Assembly (NCBI GenBank): GCA_030429865.1
Contig: JAUIFX010000006.1
Coordinates: forward strand, 1 to 50,579
DNA: 50,579 nt
Reading direction: 5' to 3'
Origin: Gammaproteobacteria bacterium
Lineage (GTDB): Bacteria > Pseudomonadota > Gammaproteobacteria > Ga0077536
Under the pieces are notes generated by a model. It made no database searches and had not been told where the DNA came from. It saw only the letters and a list, made by a program, of their open reading frames with translations. Shown here one piece after another: positions 7,447 to 14,639 of the stretch (positions within the stretch are counted from its first letter, which is position 1; each line of letters begins with the position of its first letter). The translations under genes and the position numbers were made by a program.

Positions 7447-9413
7447 CGCGTTCGCTGCGTTCCCGCCTGGCGGCCCTGGTCCTGACGGCCCTGGTGTGCA
7501 TCTCGGCGGTCCTGGTGATCGTGCTGGTGCGCGGCGACGCGCGCCAGGTCGAGCGCGAACGTGCCGCACTGCTCGTGCAGGGACTGACCATCGGCCAGGC
7601 CGCGATCGCCGATGACCTGCTGGTCGAGGACTACGCCCGAGCACGCGGTTTCCTCGCCACGCTCGCGCTCGACCCCCAGGTGCGCTTCGCGGCACTCGTC
7701 GACGACGACGACCGCATCATCGTCCACGTCGGCCGGCGCCACGAGAACAAGCGGCTCGACGAGGTCCTGCCAGCCGACGCACTGCCCCTGGTCGCCCGCG
7801 TGCGCGCCCGGCTCACGGCGGAAGTGCGCCGGATCAGTAACGGTGAACTGATCGCGATGTCGCCGGTCGCGCTCGGCGGTAACGGGGTACGCCTGCGCAG
7901 CGGGCGCGTCGGGCTGTTGATCCTGTGCAGCGGCGACCGCGCCGCGCTGGCCCAGGCCTATGCCCGTACCGCGGTCGAGGTCTCGGCGATCACGTTGATC
8001 GTGCTCGTGCTGCTGTTGCTGATTTACTTCGTGCTCGAGCGCGACGTCTCGCGGCCGCTGGAGCGCTTCATGTCAGTGATTGCGCGCCTGCGTGAAGGTG
8101 ATCTCGGCGCGCGGGTGGCCCGCCGGCAAGACGACGAGTTCGGCCGCCTGGCGCGCGCGTTCGACGATGCGCTCGATACCATCGAGCGGCAGACCGCGGC
8201 CATCACCACCAGTGAAGTGCGCCTGAGGCGCACCAACGAGCTGGTCGGCGTGGTCAACCTCGAGTGGGATCTCGTGCAACGGACGCTCGACGTGCCCGAG
8301 CGCTTGTGGGGTATGCTCGGGCGGCGCGCGCCGCCCGGCCCGCTCGCGATGGACGCCTTCACCGCGCTGGTCGATCCTGCGGATCGCGGGCGCTTCGCCG
8401 ACTGTCTCGAGCAGACGCTCAGCGCCGGCCGCGCGTTCGCCGAGGAATTCCGCATGAGTACGGCGGACGGCGCGACCGTGTGGTTGCAGGTCCAGGGCGA
8501 TATCGAGACAGACGCCGAGGGCAAGCCGCTGCGCTTGCTTGCGCTGGCCCAGGACGTGAGTGCGCGGAAAGCTGCTGAGCAGCGCCAGGCGGAGCTCACC
8601 GCGCAGCTGCACGTGGCACAGAAGCTCGAGGCGGTCGGCCTGCTCTCGAACGGCATCGCGCACGACTTCAACAACATTCTCGCCGCGGTCATCGGTTTCG
8701 TCCGCCTGGCGCGGCGCAACCGCAATGGCGGACATCAGCAAGCGATCGACGACTACCTCGACGAGATCGAGGCGGCGGCGCTGCGCGGTCGCGATCTGGT
8801 CGCGCAACTGGTCACGTTCAGCCAGGGGCAGCCCGGGGCAGCGCGCGAACTCGATCTGAACAGCGTCGTCGACGAAGTGATGCGCCTGCTCAAGCCGCTG
8901 TTGCCGTCGGACGTGATGCTGACCTTCACGCGCGCACCCGGCCTGCCGCTGGTGATCGCCGACGCCGTCAGCGCCCAGCAGATCGCGCTCAACCTGTGCC
9001 TGAACGCGCGCGACGCGCAGCCGCATGGCGGGCGCATCGAGGTCTCGTTGAAGCCGCTCGACGTCGACGGCATGCGCTGCGATTCCTGCCACCAGCGATT
9101 CAGCGGCCAGTTCGTCGAACTCGTCGTCAGTGACGACGGCGACGGCATTCCGCCGTCCATGATGGCGCGCATATTCGACCCGTTCTTCACCACCAAGCGG
9201 GAAGGTGAATCGCTCGATGCGGCGAGTCCGGCCGGCTCGGGCCTCGGGCTGTCGGTCGTGCACGGCGCCATCCACCAGGTCGGCGGCCACGTCACGGTGC
9301 GTTCCGAAGCGGGACGCGGCACGCGTTTCGCCATCTGGTTCCCGTGTCACGGCACGGCCGCGCCCGCCACCCGGGCGGGCACCGCGGTCTCGCCAGCGCT
9401 GCACGACGCCTGA
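7443..9413 (+). CDS. Sensor histidine kinase (periplasmic sensor-HAMP-PAS-HisKA-HATPase)
   Basis: 656 residues from a GTG that overlaps the previous stop as GTGA. Membrane helix 1 (about 8-30), periplasmic domain (31-178), helix 2 (179-199), HAMP (200-250), PAS (about 260-375), HisKA with H407 in GIAHDFNNIL, then HATPase with LNLCLNARDA, DDGDGIP and GSGLGLSV motifs. The H-box HDFNN type belongs to the NtrB/HWE-like kinases that often act on sigma-54 regulators. A CDSC pair sits inside the ATPase domain, as in several proteobacterial relatives. No response regulator is adjacent; the one at 285-1658 is the nearest in the window. Translational coupling to the binding lipoprotein suggests the two sense one ligand together. 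Confidence 0.92.
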   Translation: MTRSLRSRLAALVLTALVCISAVLVIVLVRGDARQVERERAALLVQGLTIGQAAIADDLLVEDYARARGFLATLALDPQVRFAALVDDDDRIIVHVGRRHENKRLDEVLPADALPLVARVRARLTAEVRRISNGELIAMSPVALGGNGVRLRSGRVGLLILCSGDRAALAQAYARTAVEVSAITLIVLVLLLLIYFVLERDVSRPLERFMSVIARLREGDLGARVARRQDDEFGRLARAFDDALDTIERQTAAITTSEVRLRRTNELVGVVNLEWDLVQRTLDVPERLWGMLGRRAPPGPLAMDAFTALVDPADRGRFADCLEQTLSAGRAFAEEFRMSTADGATVWLQVQGDIETDAEGKPLRLLALAQDVSARKAAEQRQAELTAQLHVAQKLEAVGLLSNGIAHDFNNILAAVIGFVRLARRNRNGGHQQAIDDYLDEIEAAALRGRDLVAQLVTFSQGQPGAARELDLNSVVDEVMRLLKPLLPSDVMLTFTRAPGLPLVIADAVSAQQIALNLCLNARDAQPHGGRIEVSLKPLDVDGMRCDSCHQRFSGQFVELVVSDDGDGIPPSMMARIFDPFFTTKREGESLDAASPAGSGLGLSVVHGAIHQVGGHVTVRSEAGRGTRFAIWFPCHGTAAPATRAGTAVSPALHDA

Positions 9414-9478
9414 AGCCGCCCCGCTTCGGACCTCCGCTCGCGGGCAGCGCGGCACGTGCGCAGCCACCACGCACGCGC

Positions 9479-9838
9479 TTATTCGAGCAGTTGGCGCAGG
9501 TTCGCGAACGGCTGGTGCGTGGCGCCTTCATCGCGGCCACGCTCGCGGGCGTCACCGCGGGCATCGAGCGCGCGCTGATGTTCGTTGTCGTGGCAGTAAA
9601 GGCAGAGCAGCTCCCAGTTGCTGCCGTCCGCCGGGTTGTTGTCGTGATCGTGATCGCGATGATGGACGGTCAGCTCGCGCAGGTTCGCCTGGGTGAACTC
9701 GCGGCCACAGCGGCCGCAGACCCAGGGGTAGAGCTTGAGTGCCCGTTCACGGTAGCCGCGTTCGCGTTCCTCGCGCGCGCGGCGTGCCTCGGCGACGACG
9801 CGATCGAGACGTTGTTCGTCGATGGGCTTGGCAGGCAT
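9479..9838 (-). CDS. yajD: HNH nuclease YajD
   Basis: 119 residues very close to E. coli YajD along its length. Shared elements are the RALKLYPWVCGRCGREF zinc knuckle, LRELTVHHRDHDHDNNP and GSNWELLCLYCHDNEH, plus the C-terminal PFANLRQLL. The two CxxC pairs and the HH...H arrangement form an HNH (beta-beta-alpha metal) fold. The cellular role of YajD is not established. It is 8 bases downstream of the TLP1 gene on the same strand, so it may be co-transcribed with it, although YajD is a housekeeping-type gene. Confidence 0.95.
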   Translation of the reverse strand: MPAKPIDEQRLDRVVAEARRAREERERGYRERALKLYPWVCGRCGREFTQANLRELTVHHRDHDHDNNPADGSNWELLCLYCHDNEHQRALDARGDARERGRDEGATHQPFANLRQLLE

Positions 9839-9846
9839 GGTCGTGC

Positions 9847-11337
9847 CTAATCGACCGGTGCCGCGATCGTGCGCGAGCCTTCGGCAACCAGGTCGACGCG
9901 CCGGCCGACCACGTTCTCGCCGGTGAACTCCGCGTACACGGCGTCGTCGTGCGGCAGGTTGGCGACGAAACGCAGGCCACGCTCGGTACGTCCGTAGACG
10001 ATACCGCGGGCGGGCCGCTGCTCGCGGTCGTAGACGACCGTCCAGGTTTCGATCACGCCGCCGCCACGCGGGCTCGGATCGGGCGTTTCCGCAGCGTCGC
10101 CGGCATCCGGCGCGGCCGTGTCGTCACGATCGTCGTTGCTGATGTCGTGCATGCCCGGCGTGTCGGCGTAGATGCCGACGGCATACTTGTGCATGAACCA
10201 GCCGAGCGCGGTGGTCATGCCGCTGGCGTGGCGCCCGGCAGCGATCGCCTCGGCCATGCTGGCGATGCCGTGCAGCGCATAGTTGCTGCCCGGGCCGCCG
10301 AAGAAGCCGAGACCGCCGGTCTGCGTGAGCGGGCGCGGATCCTCGTCGTCGAGGCCGAGATGCCGGCGCGCCACGTTGACCGCGCACGGAAAGCAGGAAT
10401 AGAGGTCGAACGCGGCCACCTCCGCTGCCGTGAGTCCCGCGCGGATCTCCGCACGCGCCGCGGCCTGCGCGAGCGCCGGGCTCGAGGTGTAATCGCTCTT
10501 GTCGATCATGAAACGCTGCCGTGCGCGGGCATAACCGCCGCCGCGGAAGTACACCGCGCGACCGCCGCCATCGCGGGTGGCCGCGGCGCGCGCCGCGGTC
10601 GTCAGGATCACGGCCGCACCGATGTCGGCCATGACCAGCGAGACCATGCGCTTGGTATAGGGATAGGCGATGGGGCGGTTGTCCGCCGCCGGCGTGGTGA
10701 TCTCGGTGGGTGACAGCGGACGCCGCGTCCAGGCGTTGGGGTGCCGTGCCGCCACTTCGCTGAAGTCCGCCCACATCCGGCCGACGCGTTCGAGCCAGGC
10801 CGCCTTGTCGAGCCCGGATTGCGCCCACAGCGCGTTCTCGAACAGGGGGAAGCCGTGGATCGGCAGGGTCAGGCCGTGACGGGCTTCGAGCTCGCTCGCG
10901 CCGATCGCATCCTCGGCGTCGTAATCGGCCGGAATACCCTGCAGCAGTGCGCCCTCGCCGCGCGCGGCGTCGGCGCTGCGCGGGTAGAAGGTCTCCGCGC
11001 CGCAGATGAGGACCGACGCCGCCTCGCCGCGCGCGAGCATGCCGGCCGCCTCGTTGACGAACTGTTGCGGTACCTGCCCGCCGATGCCGGACAGGCGCGT
11101 GACGCGCGGCCGCAGGCCGAGGCGCCTGACCAGCGCCTGTTCGGGTGCTTCCAGCACGCGGCTCTGCGGCCGTACCACGAGCACCGCGTCGACCGCCTCG
11201 AGCGCGCCGCGGCCGGCCTGCTCGCCGGCGCGCCGGGCCGCTTGCGCCATCATCTCGATCGGGTCCAGGAACGGCGGGCTGGCCTCGCGCGGCTGGGTGA
11301 CCTGGCCCCAGCCGCTGACCACGACGGCGTTGTTCAT
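9847..11337 (-). CDS. Thiolase-like protein type 1 (TLP1), probable non-canonical acyl-CoA enzyme
   Basis: 496 residues. The first ~385 have the thiolase fold: MNNAVVVSGWGQV at the N-terminus, LSGIGGQVPQQF where active thiolases carry the nucleophilic Cys, and GGLGFFGGPGSNYALHG in place of the GHP-type glycine loop. The Cys position reads Gly and the NEAF-type motif is replaced by YSCFPCAV, so classic Claisen chemistry is unlikely. The last ~90 residues form a small beta domain like the extra C-terminal domain of mycobacterial TLP1. Its start is 10 bases after the stop of the SCP2-hydrolase gene, with a good SD (GAGGA), so the two are one operon. The substrate is unknown. Confidence 0.85.
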   Translation of the reverse strand: MNNAVVVSGWGQVTQPREASPPFLDPIEMMAQAARRAGEQAGRGALEAVDAVLVVRPQSRVLEAPEQALVRRLGLRPRVTRLSGIGGQVPQQFVNEAAGMLARGEAASVLICGAETFYPRSADAARGEGALLQGIPADYDAEDAIGASELEARHGLTLPIHGFPLFENALWAQSGLDKAAWLERVGRMWADFSEVAARHPNAWTRRPLSPTEITTPAADNRPIAYPYTKRMVSLVMADIGAAVILTTAARAAATRDGGGRAVYFRGGGYARARQRFMIDKSDYTSSPALAQAAARAEIRAGLTAAEVAAFDLYSCFPCAVNVARRHLGLDDEDPRPLTQTGGLGFFGGPGSNYALHGIASMAEAIAAGRHASGMTTALGWFMHKYAVGIYADTPGMHDISNDDRDDTAAPDAGDAAETPDPSPRGGGVIETWTVVYDREQRPARGIVYGRTERGLRFVANLPHDDAVYAEFTGENVVGRRVDLVAEGSRTIAAPVD

Positions 11338-11347
11338 GTGTGCGTCC

Positions 11348-12607
11348 TCAATCTCCGCGACGCTTTTCGATATCGGCGAGCGTGCGCATCAGTACCGGGC
11401 GGAAGCGCTCGTAGTTCTCGCTCATGGGGAAGTGGCCGAGACCCTTCAGCGTCTCGTAATGCACGTTACCGATGCGTTTCGCAGAGGCCTCGACATGCTC
11501 CGGCGGGCAGGTGAAGTCGTACTCGCCGGCGTACATGTACAGCGGCACCTTGGTTGCGTCGATGCGATCGGCGCGCGCTTCATCGGCATTCTCCACGCCC
11601 CAGAAATACAGGTCGTTGCGCAGCGAACGCGGATGCGCACCCTGGATCATGCGGTTGATCTGGCGATCCCAGCGCGACAGGTGCGGTGCCATCACCGCGT
11701 CCATCAGGCCCGGTTCCATCTGGATGACGTTGACCGCCGGGTCGATCCACCAGTCATGGAAGAAGCCGTAGGTCGGTACCGCGCCGGCCAGCGCGATCAG
11801 GGCGCGGAAGTGCTCGGGATAGCGTTCCGCCAGGTGGCAGGCGATGACGCCGCCAATGCTGCAGCCGATGAAAATCGGGTGATCGAGCTTGAGCGCACCC
11901 GACAGGCCGACCACGAAGCGCGTGATCCAGTCCGAGGTCAGGAGCTGGTCCTCGGCGAAGAAGTCGCGATCGTAGGGCGGATCGGACTTGCCATGGGCCG
12001 GCAGGTCGTAGGCAATCACGCGGTACTTCCTGGTCAGCTCGCGATCCTCGAGCAGGTGGCGCCACTGGCGGTTCTCGTTGCCCGCGGTGTGTTGGCAGAG
12101 TATGGGAATTCCTTCACCGGCCTCGAAGTAGAAGACCTTGTGGCGGCAGCCGTCGATCTCGACGTTGGTGTAGCGGCCGACCGCCTGCCAGTGTTCGTGC
12201 CAGTCCGGCTCGGCGGGAGGCTCGTGGACGCCGTTCAGCCTGCGCCCCACCAGGATCCACAACGACAGTGTCGCCATCTGCTGGAAGAGCAGGCGGATGT
12301 CGCCCTCGACGGTCATGTTGCCGGTCGCGACGGCAGCGAAGATGGCATGTCCCATCGGCGGCGGGTCGGGCGCGAACAGCGCTTCCCAGGTCGCGCTGTC
12401 CGCCGCCAGCGTGAAGCTGCTCGGTTCGAGCGGGCCGCCGTCGACGACGGTGCGCTCGACGCGGCCGCCGTGCACGTGGAGCGTGTAGCGGGTCTCGCCG
12501 ACGACGAGGGTGAACGAGCCGTCGAAGCCGCGGCCATTGTTGTTGCAGGCGGCGTCGCCGTTGACGGCCGTCACCCAGCGATCGATCCAGGCGCGATCGA
12601 GTTTCAT
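11348..12607 (-). CDS. SCP2-like domain fused to alpha/beta hydrolase
   Basis: 419 residues in two parts. Residues 1-125 look like an SCP2 sterol-carrier domain (the GNMTVEGDIRLLFQ hallmark near 96-109). Residues 140-419 are an alpha/beta hydrolase with nucleophile elbow GCSIGG (S250), acid in AGEYDFTCP and catalytic His in GLGHFP. The fusion suggests a hydrolase for bulky lipid or CoA-thioester substrates delivered by the SCP2 part. It is the first gene of an operon with the TLP1 gene, with a strong SD (GGGGAGGA) before the ATG. A CTAGCAT stretch further upstream may be its -10. Cytoplasmic; no signal peptide. Confidence 0.85.
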   Translation of the reverse strand: MKLDRAWIDRWVTAVNGDAACNNNGRGFDGSFTLVVGETRYTLHVHGGRVERTVVDGGPLEPSSFTLAADSATWEALFAPDPPPMGHAIFAAVATGNMTVEGDIRLLFQQMATLSLWILVGRRLNGVHEPPAEPDWHEHWQAVGRYTNVEIDGCRHKVFYFEAGEGIPILCQHTAGNENRQWRHLLEDRELTRKYRVIAYDLPAHGKSDPPYDRDFFAEDQLLTSDWITRFVVGLSGALKLDHPIFIGCSIGGVIACHLAERYPEHFRALIALAGAVPTYGFFHDWWIDPAVNVIQMEPGLMDAVMAPHLSRWDRQINRMIQGAHPRSLRNDLYFWGVENADEARADRIDATKVPLYMYAGEYDFTCPPEHVEASAKRIGNVHYETLKGLGHFPMSENYERFRPVLMRTLADIEKRRGD

Positions 12608-12764
12608 GCGCGTATCCTCCCCGGTGCGCGTTGCGGAAGGAACATGCTAGCAGCCCGCGGGGCGCAGGGAAGCGCCGCGTCGAGCGGGGGCGCGGGGAGC
12701 CGCGCCGGGCTATGTGCCGCGCCGTGGCAGCGTCGCGGCGCAGACCGGGTAGGGCCGTGCCGCG

Positions 12765-13685
12765 TCAGGCGAAGATCTCGAGCGGGATCTCGCAGGCCAC
12801 CGTCCACTGCGGCTGGTTGACGAGCTCGGCGATGCGCAGGTTCGCAGCGACGCTCAGCAGGCAGTAGGCGAGGTCCGGCGCCAGGCCCTGCTCGCGGCAC
12901 AGGCGATCGATGAGGTAGCGCGCGGCGTCCTGCGCGGCGGTGTACAGATCGGGGCCGATGCCGGTCGTCACGAGGCGCTCGCCGCCGCCCGGCCAGGCGC
13001 TCGCCGGCGCACGGAAGCGGGGATAGGGGATGGTCTCGCCCTTGACGAGGTCGAATTCGACCTCGATGCCGAGGGTGGTCTCGATGGCGGTGCCGCACAG
13101 CTCGCCGTCGCCCTGTGCCGCATGGCCGTCGCCGACCGAGAACAGCGCGCCGGATACCTCGACCGGGAGGTACAGCGTGGCGCCCGCCACCAGCGAGCGC
13201 ACGTCCATGTTGCCGCCACAGGCGAGCGGCGGAATCGCGCTGTGGTGGCCTGGCGCGGCCGGGGCGACGCCGATGGTGCCGGCGAAGGGGCGCGTCGGCA
13301 GCCGGATGCCGGGCGCGAACTCGACGTGCGCGGCGTCGTAGCGCGACAGGTGCAGCATGGCATCGGGGAAGTCGTCGGCGAGCAGGCCGAAGCCCGGGAT
13401 GATCGCGGTCCAGCCCCAGTCGGAGAGGGCGTAGTCGAGAATGCGCACGACCAGCGTGTCGCCCGGCTCCGCGCCGTCGATGTGCACCGGTCCGGTCAGG
13501 GGATTGGCGTTGGCGACGTCGAGCTCGGCGATGGTGGCATCGGTTGCCGCGGGTGTCATCAGCCCGCGCGAGGCGTCCATCAGTTCGAGCGCGAGACGGT
13601 CGCCCGGCGCGACGTGCACGAGCGGCGCGTTGCGGTTGTCCCAGCCGAGGTGGTGCTGGTGGCGGTGGATGGTGGTGATGGCCAT
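12765..13685 (-). CDS. Acetamidase/formamidase family protein
   Basis: 306 residues, full length for the FmdA/AmdA family, which hydrolyses short amides to ammonia and a carboxylate. Family landmarks include the GGNMDVRSL stretch (157-165) and GDGHAAQGDGELCGTAIE (185-202), which carry the metal and active-site residues. The ATG at 13685 has a GGAG upstream; the longer open frame beyond it belongs to the PP-loop gene region. It lies 35 bases after the PP-loop ATPase on the same strand. The natural substrate cannot be read from sequence; relatives act on formamide, acetamide or larger amides. Confidence 0.88.
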   Translation of the reverse strand: MAITTIHRHQHHLGWDNRNAPLVHVAPGDRLALELMDASRGLMTPAATDATIAELDVANANPLTGPVHIDGAEPGDTLVVRILDYALSDWGWTAIIPGFGLLADDFPDAMLHLSRYDAAHVEFAPGIRLPTRPFAGTIGVAPAAPGHHSAIPPLACGGNMDVRSLVAGATLYLPVEVSGALFSVGDGHAAQGDGELCGTAIETTLGIEVEFDLVKGETIPYPRFRAPASAWPGGGERLVTTGIGPDLYTAAQDAARYLIDRLCREQGLAPDLAYCLLSVAANLRIAELVNQPQWTVACEIPLEIFA

Positions 13686-13720
13686 GGTGTCGCGGTTCTC
13701 CGGTTTGGGGCGGCGCGGTT

Positions 13721-14395
13721 CTAGCGCTCGGCGGTGGACAGCGCGCAGTGCGCGAAGCCGTCCTGCTCGGTGACGCCACCCACGGCGACCGCTACCGGCT
13801 CGGCAAAGCAGGGCGCGTGGGTGCAGAAGGTATGGAACTCGCCGTGCTCGCCGCAAGGGTCGATGCCGGACGGCAGCGCATCGAGGAAGGCGTGATCGAA
13901 CGCGCGGCCGGCCCAGCCGGCGTCGAGACGTGCGGTGTCGATCGCGCAGGTCACCGCGCGCAGGCCGCCGTCGACCATCTCGCGCGCGAGCGCGGCGGTT
14001 TCGGAGGCGTCCCGCCACAGCGGAAAGAGCGGCACGAGGCCGCTGCCGGCGAGCTGGCGTTCGCGCCAGGCGCGGATGTCGGCAAGGAACAGGTCGCCGA
14101 AAGCGACCGCGCTGATGCCCTCGACGCGGGCGCGGTCGACCATCTCCCGCATGCGCGCCGCGTAGACCTCGTTGGGGCACGGCCAGGGCAGGGGCACCGG
14201 CCACAGTGGCAGGCCGGCGGCCTGCGCCTGGGCGGCGACGAGGCTGCGCGGGATACCGTGCATGGAGACTGCCATGCGGCGTTCGTCGAACGTCGTCATC
14301 AGGGCCGCGACCTCGACCGCCGCGTCGCGCGCGAGCCGCGACAGCATCCAGGCGCTGTCCTTGCCCGAACTCCAGGCGACGAGCACGCGCTGCAT
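13721..14395 (-). CDS. PP-loop ATPase, diphthine-ammonia-ligase-like (COG2102/DUF71)
   Basis: 224 residues from the ATG with a GGGAG SD seven bases upstream; a farther ATG at 14494 adds 33 unlikely residues. The N-terminus MQRVLVAWSSGKDS carries the PP-loop (S9-S14) of the adenine-nucleotide alpha-hydrolase fold. The VAFGDLFLADIRAWRE stretch is the family's second landmark. In eukaryotes this family amidates diphthine; bacteria lack diphthamide, so the bacterial members must adenylate another carboxylate for amidation. Pairing with an amidase gene 35 bases downstream suggests related amide chemistry, which is inference. Confidence 0.85.
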   Translation of the reverse strand: MQRVLVAWSSGKDSAWMLSRLARDAAVEVAALMTTFDERRMAVSMHGIPRSLVAAQAQAAGLPLWPVPLPWPCPNEVYAARMREMVDRARVEGISAVAFGDLFLADIRAWRERQLAGSGLVPLFPLWRDASETAALAREMVDGGLRAVTCAIDTARLDAGWAGRAFDHAFLDALPSGIDPCGEHGEFHTFCTHAPCFAEPVAVAVGGVTEQDGFAHCALSTAER

Positions 14396-14598
14396 CAGGC
14401 CGCTCCCGGGGTCTTCACGGCACGGGCGGGCGGTGTCCGCAGGCGTCGGCAGCGGTGCGGCAGGCGGCTGGCTTCGCACATCATGGTGAAACATCCTCGC
14501 AGGGATCGTGCGTGTCGCAAAACCCGTCGTGCCGGCGCGCGGTCACGGCGTCGGGCCCGGGCGGCGGCGGGGCCCGCCGGTGTGGCGTCCCGATCGTC

Positions 14599-14604
14599 GA
14601 TAAT
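14599..14604 (+). promoter_or_regulatory. Candidate -10 element of hrpB
   Basis: GATAAT ends 35 bases before the hrpB ATG, in an otherwise GC-rich stretch. No -35 match is seen at 16-18 bases upstream. Confidence 0.35.
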
Positions 14605-14639
14605 CGCGTCTTGCCGCCTCATCGATTGCCCCGCCTGCC

